Of a stretch of 64,000 nt of DNA, positions 53,784 through 63,732 are shown in pieces. A program made the translations under genes and the position numbers. Below the pieces are notes generated by a model that did no database searches, was not told where the DNA came from, and was given only the letters and a program-made list of their open reading frames with translations. The stretch's first letter is position 1. Every line of letters begins with the position of its first letter. The DNA is from Staphylococcus borealis (GTDB lineage: Bacteria > Bacillota > Bacilli > Staphylococcales > Staphylococcaceae), in assembly GCF_001224225.1 (NCBI RefSeq), contig NZ_CUEE01000001.1, forward strand, positions 186,001 to 250,000, given 5' to 3'.

Positions 53784-54092
53784 TCGTGTCGTCCCTCTTA
53801 CTTGTTTTGAATTGAAATCATTATGTCATAGTTATTATGAATAATAAATAAATCTGTTTATTAAATTTTCAGAAATTTGTTTATATTTCATTAAATTAAG
53901 CGTATAATAAAAATACCTTTTAGCAAAGTTACATCATTTGTGAACAATTATTATTGTTTTCACTTAATATCTGATATTTAACAACTAATGCGATTTACTT
54001 AATACTTTGTTAAAAGCAAATTTTTTACATATAAAAGAAAGCGTTTACACTAAAATTTAAAAACACATCACTGCTTTCTAAGGAGGAAGTAT
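53784..54092 (+). promoter_or_regulatory. Permease promoter region with a cre site
   Basis: The space holds no gene. AGAAAGCGTTTACA at 54036-54049 matches the CcpA cre consensus TGWAARCGYTWNCA with one mismatch. It lies 44 bases before the permease start and suggests repression when glucose is present. Confidence 0.65.
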
Positions 54093-55493
54093 ATGGCTAG
54101 ACAATTGGAAAGAGAACTAAGCAACAGGCATATTCAATTAATTGCGATTGGGGGCGCAATTGGTACAGGATTATTCTTAGGTTCAGGTCAAACAATTGCT
54201 TTAACAGGGCCTTCCCTCTTATTAACATACATGATTATCGGCATGGTTATGTTCGCATTCATGCGCGCACTTGGAGAATTATTATTAAGTAATACACGCT
54301 TTAATTCATTTGTAGATATTGCGAACGAATACATAGGTCCTTTTGCAGGATTCGTCATAGGCTGGACATATTGGCTTGCATGGATTGCTTCAAGCATGTC
54401 AGATTTAACAGCTATGGGACAATATTTTAGTTTCTGGTTCCCTCAAGTACCACATTGGATCACCGTTTTATTTATCGTACTAATGTTAATCTCATTTAAC
54501 ATGTTAGGTGCAAAATTATTCGGTGAGTTAGAATTCTGGTTCTCAATTATTAAAATTATAACTATCATAGCGATGATTATTGTAGGTTTAGTCATGATAT
54601 TCTTCTCATTCAAAACCTCTTATGGTCACGCTTCATTTAGTAACTTAACAAATCATGGTGGTATATTCCCTAATGGGCCATTTGGATTCTTGATGGCATT
54701 CCAAATTGCAGTATATTCATTTATTGGTATAGAACTTATCGGGGTAACAGCGGGTGAAACGAAAGATCCTAGAAATGTCATCCCTAAAGCGATCAACAAC
54801 GTACCACTCCGTATTCTATTATTCTACGTAGGCGGTTTATTAGTTATCATGTCTGTCATTCCTTGGAATAAAATCGATTCAAATAGTAGTCCTTTCGTAA
54901 CCATGTTTAGCTTAATCGGCTTACCATTTGCTGCTGGACTTGTTAACTTCGTTGTACTAACTGCAGCTGCATCAGCAACAAACAGTGGTATTTACTCAAA
55001 CAGCCGTATTCTATTTGGCCTTGCTAAACAAGGTTTAGGACCTAAAGTTTTAAGTAAAACAAATGGTAACAGTGTGCCATACTTATCTATGTTAGTATCA
55101 TCTGGAACATTATTAGCAGCCGCGTTATTAAACTTTATTTTCCCAGATGCTATCAAACTATTTATCTATGTAACAACACTTTCAACTGTACTATTTTTAG
55201 TAGTATGGGCGATGATTATTATTTCTTATATTATTTTTGTGAAGAAAAATCCAGAAGAACACCATAAAAATAAATTCAAACTTTTTGGTGGATTAAAAAG
55301 TGCATACGTCGTACTTGCATTCTTTGCATTTGTGTTTGTACTGTTATTCTTTAGTGAAGACACTAGAGCAGCAATTTTCATTTCACCAATATGGTTTATC
55401 TTCTTGTTCATCTTCTATAAAAAATATAAATCAAATGCAGAAGATTTAGCAGAACGAACACGTAGTCAGGGTCGAAATTCAATCAATTACTAA
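54093..55493 (+). CDS. APC-family amino-acid permease (AapA/CycA type)
   Basis: This 466-residue transporter has about twelve membrane helices and the APC start RHIQLIAIGGAIGTGLFLGSG (core IGGAIGTGLFLGSG), then GELLLSNTRFNSFVDIANEYIG, core NSFVDIANEY. It resembles D-serine/D-alanine/glycine importers. ATG 54093 follows AAGGAGG. A cre site upstream implies carbon control. Confidence 0.85.
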   Translation: MARQLERELSNRHIQLIAIGGAIGTGLFLGSGQTIALTGPSLLLTYMIIGMVMFAFMRALGELLLSNTRFNSFVDIANEYIGPFAGFVIGWTYWLAWIASSMSDLTAMGQYFSFWFPQVPHWITVLFIVLMLISFNMLGAKLFGELEFWFSIIKIITIIAMIIVGLVMIFFSFKTSYGHASFSNLTNHGGIFPNGPFGFLMAFQIAVYSFIGIELIGVTAGETKDPRNVIPKAINNVPLRILLFYVGGLLVIMSVIPWNKIDSNSSPFVTMFSLIGLPFAAGLVNFVVLTAAASATNSGIYSNSRILFGLAKQGLGPKVLSKTNGNSVPYLSMLVSSGTLLAAALLNFIFPDAIKLFIYVTTLSTVLFLVVWAMIIISYIIFVKKNPEEHHKNKFKLFGGLKSAYVVLAFFAFVFVLLFFSEDTRAAIFISPIWFIFLFIFYKKYKSNAEDLAERTRSQGRNSINY

Positions 55494-55533
55494 TGAAAGC
55501 TCAACCATCAATCATCCATATCAATAAACCACT

Positions 55534-55594
55534 AAAGTGGAGGGAGTGGGACGACGAATTCAAAAGAATTCTGTCCCACTCCCTCCACTTTTAT
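55534..55594 (+). terminator. Terminator, perfect long-arm repeat-family member
   Basis: AAAGTGGAGGGAGTGGGAC and GTCCCACTCCCTCCACTTT are perfect 19-base arms around a GAATTC loop, followed by T residues. It ends the permease gene. Confidence 0.88.
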
Positions 55595-55826
55595 TATTTC
55601 AAAACGCTATATAAGATGATACTAATCTTATTCAACTTAATCCCTATCAGTTAACCTATGCTCACAACCTCATTATCAAACTCCGTTTATAACAATCTTA
55701 AATATGGTATACAAAAAAATACTTACACTAAATCATTTACTATTTATCAAATCGTCTGCCATTTTTTGGTAGCTTATCCTATCACATGGTAAACTATGAT
55801 TATTCAATTTATTAAAGGAGTTATTC
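55595..55826. other. Intergenic region before the antiporter gene
   Basis: No gene, RNA or clear operator is visible. The AAAGGAG ribosome binding site before the antiporter ATG is the only feature I can support. Confidence 0.5.
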
Positions 55827-58034
55827 ATGGAGCTATTAGAAGCATTTTTATTATTCATATTCGCAGTGATTATTAGTTCTATTATTTATAATAGGTTCCC
55901 TAAAATTCCCACTGCATTTATTCAAATTGCCTTAGGTGTCTGCTTATTCGTATTGCCCATCCCGATGCATTTTGAATTTGAATCGGAAGTATTTATGATG
56001 GCAGTCATCGCTCCACTACTATTTGTGGAAGGTACACATATTTCAAGAACGAAGTTACTTGAATATCGTAAACCGATTATTTTAATGGCTATGGCGCTTG
56101 TGTTTGCTACAGTTATCGGCGTCGGTTTCTTTATTCATTGGATTTGGGCTGATTTACCAATGCCAGCAGCTTTTGCAATTGCTGCCATTCTTTGCCCAAC
56201 AGATGCTGTCGCAGTTTCTGCAATCACGAAAGGTAAAATTTTACCTAAAGGATCCATGTCCATTCTTGAAGGTGAATCATTACTTAATGACGCTGCAGGT
56301 ATTATCTCATTCAAAATTGCAGTTACCGCACTTGTAACGGGTAGCTTTTCAGCATTTGATGCGATAGGTCAATTTATTGTTTCAACGATTTTAGGTGTAT
56401 TGATTGGTATCATCGTTGGCACGTTAGTTGTGACATTAAGAGTATATCTAACGACCAATAAAGGTATGAAAGACAGTAATACGTTAACGTTTATCCAATT
56501 ACTCACGCCTTTTGCTGTTTATTTCATTGGCGAAGAACTTCATGCATCTGGAATTATTGCCGTTGTTGTTGCAGGTTTAATCCACGGTTTAGAACGTGAT
56601 CGTTTAATTCGTGCCCAAACAGAATTACAGATGAACTATAACCAAATATGGAACACGCTTAGTTATGCATTAAATGGTTTCGTCTTTGTTGTTTTAGGTT
56701 ATATTGTTCCCGAAGTCGTAATGGAAATTATTCATGACGAACCGCAGAACATTGTATTCCTAATTACAACCGCTCTATTAATTGCACTTGCCATTTACGT
56801 ATTTAGATTTATTTGGGTGTATATGTTATTTAAAGATTTTTACTATCCGAACAACGTTCAATCCTACCTAGATGATGAAGAAGATGCTGGGCCACCGAAA
56901 CGGAAGCATTATGCCTTCATCATGACGATGTGTGGCATACACGGTACCATTTCATTATCTATGGCGCTCACACTTCCGTATATGATGGATGGTAACCAAG
57001 AATTTATATATCGTAATGACTTATTGTTTATCGCTTCCTTTATGGTCTTAACAAGCTTAATTCTCGCCCAAGTGGTACTACCACTGATCACACCTTCTGA
57101 ACAAATGTCAGAATTTAAAGGTATGTCCTATCAATCAGCCAAAATTTTTATGGTTCAACAAGTTCTTGATGCCTTTAAGACGAAAAACTCAGAAGGAAAG
57201 CAGATGGATTATCGACCAATTTTAAACCAATATTTTAATGAATTATCATTCTTAATCAATATGGAACCAGATAATAAAAATACGAAGGAATTACGACGAC
57301 TGCAAGAAATCGCTGAAGAAGAAGAAACAAGAACGTTAGAACGTTTAATCGAGAAAGAAAGAATTACTAAAAAAGATTTAACAGACTACCGCAATATTAT
57401 GGAATTTAGTCAATCTTATCGAGAAATGTCGATATTAAGAAAGATAAACCGCTTCTTTAAATTGATTGGGTTACGCTTTAAAGCTCGAAAAGAATCCAGA
57501 AAAGAAGCACACCGTATTCATAAAGAAAATCGTGCATTATTAAAAGAAGAACATCAAGCAACGACAGAACAGAATAAAATGGATATTAAAGCGAAACGTG
57601 AAGCGTATAAAGTAGAACGTGAAAAAGCGAAAAATGCTAAAAAGGTTCAAAAAGAAGCATTTGCAAATAGCTTTAATAAAGTTCAACAATTAATGCGTGT
57701 CGTAAACCACAATGTCATTATGAAAATGCGTGAAGAACAAAACAGTTCAAACGTATTAGAAGTTAGTTTAATTATTAACCAATATCACAATTTATCACGT
57801 ACACTACGTCACAATAAAAATAGAAAGCAACAAAGAGCAGAAAACAAAGAAACGTATGAACTTACAACCCTTCAACAACATGATGCAAAACTTGAAGCAT
57901 TATATATCCAACGTACCATTTTAGATGAATTGATTTCTCGAAATAAAGTAACGAATGAAGTTGCAACCCAATTGAGAGAAAATATTAACTATAATGAGAT
58001 TGTTTTAGCACACGAAGCGAGCAATGCACACTAA
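55827..58034 (+). CDS. CPA1-family cation/proton antiporter with long cytosolic tail
   Basis: This 735-residue protein has an N-terminal membrane domain of about twelve helices (about 1-420) with ILCPTDAVAVSAI and GESLLNDAAGIISF, which hold the conserved acidic ion-binding residues. The last 300 residues (about 435-735) are soluble, highly charged and helical, with coiled-coil stretches (KQMDYRP to the end, for example LKEEHQATTEQNKMDIKAK, core EHQATTEQNKM). They contain no RCK/TrkA domain. Na+ or K+ exchange for H+ is likely. The tail is unusual for NhaP-type proteins. Confidence 0.85.
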   Translation: MELLEAFLLFIFAVIISSIIYNRFPKIPTAFIQIALGVCLFVLPIPMHFEFESEVFMMAVIAPLLFVEGTHISRTKLLEYRKPIILMAMALVFATVIGVGFFIHWIWADLPMPAAFAIAAILCPTDAVAVSAITKGKILPKGSMSILEGESLLNDAAGIISFKIAVTALVTGSFSAFDAIGQFIVSTILGVLIGIIVGTLVVTLRVYLTTNKGMKDSNTLTFIQLLTPFAVYFIGEELHASGIIAVVVAGLIHGLERDRLIRAQTELQMNYNQIWNTLSYALNGFVFVVLGYIVPEVVMEIIHDEPQNIVFLITTALLIALAIYVFRFIWVYMLFKDFYYPNNVQSYLDDEEDAGPPKRKHYAFIMTMCGIHGTISLSMALTLPYMMDGNQEFIYRNDLLFIASFMVLTSLILAQVVLPLITPSEQMSEFKGMSYQSAKIFMVQQVLDAFKTKNSEGKQMDYRPILNQYFNELSFLINMEPDNKNTKELRRLQEIAEEEETRTLERLIEKERITKKDLTDYRNIMEFSQSYREMSILRKINRFFKLIGLRFKARKESRKEAHRIHKENRALLKEEHQATTEQNKMDIKAKREAYKVEREKAKNAKKVQKEAFANSFNKVQQLMRVVNHNVIMKMREEQNSSNVLEVSLIINQYHNLSRTLRHNKNRKQQRAENKETYELTTLQQHDAKLEALYIQRTILDELISRNKVTNEVATQLRENINYNEIVLAHEASNAH

Positions 58035-58041
58035 AACTAAT

Positions 58042-58080
58042 AAAGCCCATAGTCAATGCTACGCATTATCTATGGGCTTT
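58042..58080. terminator. Bidirectional terminator between the antiporter gene and kimA
   Basis: AAAGCCCATAG and CTATGGGCTTT form perfect 11-base arms, with T residues on the plus strand. Confidence 0.85.
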
Positions 58081-58097
58081 TCTTTATGGTTTTCAAC

Positions 58098-59924
58098 TTA
58101 TTTATGCAATTTAAACGGTACTGTGGCTAAAATAACATTCTTTTGATAGAACAAATGCATTTTTAATCTAATACTCGTTTGATTGTGTAAGAAATTATGC
58201 CAAGATTTTTTTGTAATAAACTGTGGAACCACAACAGTAATGACATAATTTTTATCATTCGCTTTTTTATTAATTTTATCAATAAAGCGTGAGATTGGTC
58301 TAATAACACTTCGATATTCCGAATGCAAAATGACTAAACGTACATCTGGAAAATGACGTTCCCATTTTTCAGCAAAGCATTTATCTGCTTCATCACCAAA
58401 TGAAACATGCACTGCGATAACATCATCAGCAATCATTTGAGCATAATATACAGATTTATCAATGGCTGACGTAATCGTGCTGACTGGAACAAGCGCCAAG
58501 TTTTTATCAACGATAGGCATATCTTGTACCATAGCAGTTGATTTCAATTGTTTAGCAATATCTTTGTAATGCCCTTTGATTCGTAAAAATACAATTACAA
58601 TCAAAGGTAAAAAGATTAATATTGGCCATACATGACTAAATTTAGTGATTAAGAAAATCATAAATACGATAAATGTGATTGTTCCACCTATCGCATTGGC
58701 TATCAGTTTACGAGACCAGCCTTTATCTCTTCCTCTGACCCATTTAAGCACCATACCATATTGTGCTAATGTGAACGGGATAAATACACCTACAGCATAG
58801 AGTGGAATCAAGTTCTCAGTTTTACCATCAAAAATAATGATAAGTAAAATTGTCCCTACACCTAAAGTAATAATAGAGTTTGAATAGCCTAATCGATCTC
58901 CACGCACACTAAACATACGTGGCATATATTTATCTTTGGCCATACTTGCTGCAAGCATTGGGAATGCAGTAAATCCTGTGTTCGCTGCTAAAACTAAAAT
59001 CATTACTGTTGTTGCTTGAACAAAATAGTAACCGGCATTGTGTCCTAGAATGTTCATTGCTAATTGTGATAATACAGTTGTTTCCGTTTCAGGCATAACA
59101 CCATACCAGTAGGCTAAACCAACAATACTTACTAATAGAAATGCCAGGATACTTCCCATTGCGATTAACGTTTTAACCGCATTTTTAGGGCCAGGATCTT
59201 TGAAATTCGTTACCGCATTAGATATGGCTTCTACACCGGTTAAAGATGAGGCACCTGATGAGAATGCTTTAAGTAACAAGAATAATGTCACACCTGGTAC
59301 AGCTGTCCCTACAGTTGCATGCATATGTGGCTCAGCTTGGCCAGTTGCAACTTTCCAAACGCCCACAACAATCATAATTATTAACCCTATAATGAATAAA
59401 TAAACTGGATATGACAATACTGTAGCCGATTCTGTCAAACCACGTAAATTCATAATTAAAATAAATAGCACGAGTAAACATGCAATCAATACTTTATGAT
59501 GATATAGCGATGGAAAGGCGGCTACAAACGCATCTGCGCCTGAAGAAATACTTACCGCTACAGTTAATATATAATCAACAAGTAATGAGCCTCCTGCTAC
59601 GAGTCCCCATTTTTCTCCTAAGTTTGTCTTAGAAACCATATACGCCCCGCCACCTTTAGGGTAGGCATAAATGACTTGGCGGTAAGATAAGATTAAAGCC
59701 GCTAACAATATTAATACGCCACATGCTATTGGTAACGTATACCAAGATGCCACTGCACCAACAACTGCTAGTGTAATCAAAATCTGCTCTGGACCATAAG
59801 CTACTGAAGACAATGCATCAGAAGAAAGTATTGCTAAAGCCTTGAAATTACTGATTTTCTCGTTCTTCAAATCGCGATTCCTTTTAGGTTTACCAATTAA
59901 AAGTCTTTTAAATTGAGTGAACAT
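58098..59924 (-). CDS. kimA: High-affinity potassium importer KimA
   Basis: This 608-residue APC-fold protein matches B. subtilis KimA (YdaO) closely in length and order: KRLLIGKP at the start, LSSDALSSVAYGPEQILI near 34-51, YPKGGGAYMVSK, core PKGGGAY, and VAVSISSGADA, then a C-terminal cytosolic domain (about 470-608) with VIAVHVSFGDEADK and VVPQFITKKSWHNFLHNQT, core WHNFLHNQ. It imports potassium by proton symport and is switched off by c-di-AMP in B. subtilis. No c-di-AMP riboswitch is apparent upstream. Confidence 0.88.
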   Translation of the reverse strand: MFTQFKRLLIGKPKRNRDLKNEKISNFKALAILSSDALSSVAYGPEQILITLAVVGAVASWYTLPIACGVLILLAALILSYRQVIYAYPKGGGAYMVSKTNLGEKWGLVAGGSLLVDYILTVAVSISSGADAFVAAFPSLYHHKVLIACLLVLFILIMNLRGLTESATVLSYPVYLFIIGLIIMIVVGVWKVATGQAEPHMHATVGTAVPGVTLFLLLKAFSSGASSLTGVEAISNAVTNFKDPGPKNAVKTLIAMGSILAFLLVSIVGLAYWYGVMPETETTVLSQLAMNILGHNAGYYFVQATTVMILVLAANTGFTAFPMLAASMAKDKYMPRMFSVRGDRLGYSNSIITLGVGTILLIIIFDGKTENLIPLYAVGVFIPFTLAQYGMVLKWVRGRDKGWSRKLIANAIGGTITFIVFMIFLITKFSHVWPILIFLPLIVIVFLRIKGHYKDIAKQLKSTAMVQDMPIVDKNLALVPVSTITSAIDKSVYYAQMIADDVIAVHVSFGDEADKCFAEKWERHFPDVRLVILHSEYRSVIRPISRFIDKINKKANDKNYVITVVVPQFITKKSWHNFLHNQTSIRLKMHLFYQKNVILATVPFKLHK

Positions 59925-60203
59925 AATACTCTTTACCTCTTTATATTCAAATTCAATGGATAAAATATACTCCCATTTTGATGAAAAGTATAGCTATCCC
60001 TACAATTTTAATGTTATTTTTTACTATATTAGTTACATTTTACAGTAATATTTAGTTGGATTTTACCCATTATTTATTTGAAAAATAAATAGCAAACAAT
60101 CTATGACAGAGATTTAAGAGCAATTTAAACAAAAACTTGCTATACTAATGTCGTTAATATAGTAAATTGTTCGCTACTTAAATCATAAAATAGAGGAAAT
60201 AAA

Positions 60204-61697
60204 ATGAAAAAGACCATACTTTTCAGTAGTATCGTATTAATTGTTATCTTACTTATCTGTTCGATTATAATAAAATGGCAACCGACGTATTCAATGTTCA
60301 GTCCTACTTCTCAAGATTATTTAGATAACATGGTTAAAAGTGAGATGGACGATGGTCATATACCGGGTGTTTCAGTGTTAATGATTAAAGATAATAACGT
60401 GTTACTTAATAAAGGCTACGGCTATGCAAACATCGAAAATAAACATAAAGTAACACCTAATACGCGTTTCGAAATTGCTTCGAATTCTAAGGCAATGACA
60501 GGCTACGCTATTATGCAACTCGTCAACGAAGGTAAAATTCAATTAAATGATCACATTAGTCAATACATTCCTAATTTTCATATGACTTATAAAGGAAAAA
60601 AGGTAGACATCACCATTAACCAGTTAATTGCTCAAACAAGTGGGATTCCAGGAGATATAACTAATAATGATCGTATTACTAAAAAGACTAATGATTTAGA
60701 AGGCATTGTGAAAAGTATTAATGGTCGTTCATTAAACCATCGACCAGGAGAACAATTTGAATATTCGAATATGAACTACAATATTTTAGGGTTAATTGTT
60801 CAAAACGTATCTCACTCTCCCTATTCAACTTACATGCGTGAACACATTTTCAACCCTTTAAATATGTCGCATATTTCTACTAAAGAGAATAATCATAAAG
60901 GTGCGCATGATGCACAAGGTTACGATATTAAACATCGCAAAGCCTACGCGGATCACCCACCATTTAACATTGGTGATAACCCGTCAGCCTATTTGATGGC
61001 TAGCACGAATGACTTGCAACCTTGGATAAAATTTCAACTTCATCCACCGAAACATTTGAAAGCGTTAGTAGAAGCGACACACAAACCTAAAGTACAAACA
61101 CATGATGATGATCATTCCAAATATGCAACTGGTTGGTTTGTTACTCGTCAAAATCAAGAGACACTTATCTATCATCCGGGTACACTTGAGAACTACTCAT
61201 CTTATATTATTTTAAATCCTAAGAAAGACTATGGCATTGTTATTCTCGCAAATGCTTATTCTGATCACATTCCAACACTTGCGAAACATTTAAATACACA
61301 ATTAAGCCAGGGCCAACACGTTGACACAATTCAACATGATATTCTTCAGCACCAAATTGTGATTACTGTCATCTCAATTGTTATTTGGATGGCTGTGGTA
61401 GTCATTTTAATATGTGTATATCGTCACATCATTCACCACCGCCCAATTCAATTGCGTATCAATCACCGCAATACTCAATATCGCATATGCATACTTTCTG
61501 TTATCTTTATATTCGTTTTAGGCTTATTACATGTATTACCTTCATTGTTACTCAATGGTTCTGATTGGCAGTTTATAATGTCTTGGCTACCGATATCAGC
61601 TAAAATTTGTTTATTAAGTGTTATCACATTATTAACGAGTCTTTATGCTTTCATACTTTTAAAAATAATAACAGTATCAAAAGCGTCAAAATCATAA
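60204..61697 (+). CDS. flp: FmtA-like serine beta-lactamase-fold protein (Flp)
   Basis: This 497-residue membrane protein has an N-terminal anchor (about 5-23), a class C beta-lactamase domain with Ser93-x-x-Lys96 (IASNSKAMT), Tyr187-Ser-Asn (EYSNMNYN) and a C-terminal HPG in IYHPGTLEN, and three further membrane helices at about 378-490. It matches staphylococcal Flp. FmtA proteins act on teichoic acid D-alanine esters; the role of Flp is less clear. Confidence 0.85.
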   Translation: MKKTILFSSIVLIVILLICSIIIKWQPTYSMFSPTSQDYLDNMVKSEMDDGHIPGVSVLMIKDNNVLLNKGYGYANIENKHKVTPNTRFEIASNSKAMTGYAIMQLVNEGKIQLNDHISQYIPNFHMTYKGKKVDITINQLIAQTSGIPGDITNNDRITKKTNDLEGIVKSINGRSLNHRPGEQFEYSNMNYNILGLIVQNVSHSPYSTYMREHIFNPLNMSHISTKENNHKGAHDAQGYDIKHRKAYADHPPFNIGDNPSAYLMASTNDLQPWIKFQLHPPKHLKALVEATHKPKVQTHDDDHSKYATGWFVTRQNQETLIYHPGTLENYSSYIILNPKKDYGIVILANAYSDHIPTLAKHLNTQLSQGQHVDTIQHDILQHQIVITVISIVIWMAVVVILICVYRHIIHHRPIQLRINHRNTQYRICILSVIFIFVLGLLHVLPSLLLNGSDWQFIMSWLPISAKICLLSVITLLTSLYAFILLKIITVSKASKS

Positions 61698-61795
61698 AAT
61701 TGCGATAAACTGCTATGATTAACGAGCGAATATGTTAAGCTAAATGTATTAAAGACTAAGATTATTAAAGACCTCAAGCACATAGGAGATTAGAC

Positions 61796-62629
61796 ATGAG
61801 AAAAAAATGTTCCTTATTCTTAATGAGTATCGTCATATTATTGGCTGGATGTGACTATTCTCATAAAGAAGATCAACATGGGTTCTTTTATACGATATTT
61901 GTTAAGCCAATGGATATGTTACTTCACTTCTTAGGTCGTACATTCCATGAAAATTATGGATTAGCTATTATTATGATTGTGCTTCTCATCCGACTTGTAT
62001 TAATGCCGTTGATGTTTATCCAAGTAAAGAATATCCACATGATGCGTGGAAAAACGCAAGTCGTTAAACCTGAAATTGAGAAACTACAAGATAAACTTAA
62101 GAACGCGGAAACACAAGAAGAACGTACTGCGGCAAATAAGCTATTGATGAAAAAGTACAACGACTATGGTATTAATCCATTCAAAAGCCTTATTGGCACA
62201 TTACCAATATTAATTCAAATCCCAATCTTATTAGGTTTATACGCATGTATTAAATATCCAACAAGTGGCGGGATTATCGAGCACCCTCACTTTTTATGGT
62301 TTAACTTAATGCATACGGATTTAATTATGACCTTTATTGCGGCCTTACTTTATTTCATTCAACCGCTAGTCAATGCCATGCATTATCCAAAGGAAGAACG
62401 TCGCACTTATTATGTCATGATGGTGCTATCACCATTATTTATTATATATGCGTCACTACAATCCGCTTCTGCACTAAGTTTATATTGGGCAGTCAGTGCA
62501 ACATTTTTAATTATTCAAATGCATTTTGCACATAGCCATTATGCAAAAGTGGGTAAAGCAGCAGGTGAACAACTTAAACGACAAATTGAGCAACAACGTC
62601 AAAATAAGACTAACGATGATAAGGCTTAA
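61796..62629 (+). CDS. yidC: YidC/OxaA membrane-protein insertase (lipoprotein type)
   Basis: This 277-residue protein has a lipobox (LAGC, Cys19), then five membrane helices and the family core LAIIMIVLLIRLVLMPLMFIQ, core LLIRLVLMP, with the conserved arginine of the hydrophilic groove, and GTLPILIQIPILLGLYACI, core PILIQIPIL. The C-terminus is basic (KRQIEQQRQNK). It inserts proteins into the membrane. Because the housekeeping yidC is usually elsewhere, this may be a second copy; the window cannot settle that. Confidence 0.88.
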   Translation: MRKKCSLFLMSIVILLAGCDYSHKEDQHGFFYTIFVKPMDMLLHFLGRTFHENYGLAIIMIVLLIRLVLMPLMFIQVKNIHMMRGKTQVVKPEIEKLQDKLKNAETQEERTAANKLLMKKYNDYGINPFKSLIGTLPILIQIPILLGLYACIKYPTSGGIIEHPHFLWFNLMHTDLIMTFIAALLYFIQPLVNAMHYPKEERRTYYVMMVLSPLFIIYASLQSASALSLYWAVSATFLIIQMHFAHSHYAKVGKAAGEQLKRQIEQQRQNKTNDDKA

Positions 62630-62656
62630 AGTAATAAAAACATTCTATCAATACAA

Positions 62657-62816
62657 CAAGGGAGTGGGACAGAATTCTTTTTAAATTCGTTGTCCCACCC
62701 CCGCAAGGGTGACTAGAACTGAGAAAAGCTTGAATTAAGCGCCTTCTCAGTTCAGTCAGCTACTGCGAATTTGCAAAATAGCTTCATTATATTATTTTTG
62801 TCCCACTCCCTTCTTT
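62657..62816. repeat. Composite intergenic repeat between yidC and the epimerase-like gene
   Basis: GGGAGTGGGACA at about 62660 and TGTCCCACTCCC at about 62800 are outer arms. Inside are a GAATTC hairpin (with GTTGTCCCACCCCC) and the CTGAGAA-AAGCTTGAATTAAGC module with CAGTCAGCTACTGCGAATTTG, core CAGCTACTGCGAATTTG. It is the closest copy to that at 51450. Confidence 0.75.
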
Positions 62817-62826
62817 TACTCATCAT

Positions 62827-63678
62827 TTATTTTAATGGGTGCATGCCATCTTTCCACGTATTATAGATTAATGTACCACCTTGTGCTTTAAACTTGTCAT
62901 TTTTAATACCACGTTCAAATGGTTGTGCTGGTTGGATAGTGACTTTAGGATCAACGCCAACTTCTTTCGCATACCATTCTGCAAATTCTGATCCTTTTAC
63001 TGGTGCGTCATCTGCCACATTATAAATACCATTATCAAAATTCATCGCCTGAATAGATACTTCAACAGCATCATCTAAATGAATAAATGATGTAACACCA
63101 TCTGATAATGTTACTTCACCGTTTTTAAATTGGTTATAAATCATACCGTCTTTACCGTACCATGTCCCTGGTCCGTATAACCATCCAAAGCGAAGTACAA
63201 CATAGTGATCCATACGTGCCGTTTCTTTTTCTAGTCCAACCACACCGTCTACTGTAATTTTTCTATCTCCATCTGAATGATTATCTAGTGGTGTTTCTTC
63301 AGTCGCAAGACCTTCACCAGGTTCATACATAAAGCCGATACTTTGTGCCACCACTTTTTTGACATCATACTTCAACGCAGCGTCTGTTAGATTTTTACCA
63401 CCTTCTACACGTACTTTCGTGTTTGCGGCCATGTCGACATTTTTTAAATCTGTAATTTGATTAATAATAATATCCGGTCGGAAGTCACCCACTGCTGCAT
63501 CAATGGTATCTGCTTTTAAGATATCGCCAATATACGCTTCGGCACCTAATCCTTCTAATTTCGCTTTCCCCTTCTCAGATGTTGTAAATCCAGCTACTTC
63601 ATAGCCTTCTTCAATCAAACGTTGTGTTAAACGTGTTCCAATTAATCCTGTGGCACCTGTAATAAATATTTTAGTCAT
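62827..63678 (-). CDS. NAD-dependent epimerase/dehydratase-like protein
   Basis: This 283-residue Rossmann-fold protein has the dinucleotide motif ITGATGLIGTRL near residue 4 and VVAQSIGFMYEPGEG, core QSIGFMY, with the extended-SDR pattern; the usual YxxxK is not clear. Start is ATG 63678 behind AAGGTG; the upstream GTG overlaps that site. Substrate unknown. Confidence 0.8.
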   Translation of the reverse strand: MTKIFITGATGLIGTRLTQRLIEEGYEVAGFTTSEKGKAKLEGLGAEAYIGDILKADTIDAAVGDFRPDIIINQITDLKNVDMAANTKVRVEGGKNLTDAALKYDVKKVVAQSIGFMYEPGEGLATEETPLDNHSDGDRKITVDGVVGLEKETARMDHYVVLRFGWLYGPGTWYGKDGMIYNQFKNGEVTLSDGVTSFIHLDDAVEVSIQAMNFDNGIYNVADDAPVKGSEFAEWYAKEVGVDPKVTIQPAQPFERGIKNDKFKAQGGTLIYNTWKDGMHPLK

Positions 63679-63732
63679 TTTTATACGCACCTTTCTATTT
63701 CTCTTTTTTAAAAAATGAATAACTTAATGTTA

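Noticed and set aside
59925..60203. c-di-AMP (ydaO-type) riboswitch before kimA
   Set aside because: I could not find the conserved ydaO-type core; the region is AT-rich without a stable multi-helix fold by eye.
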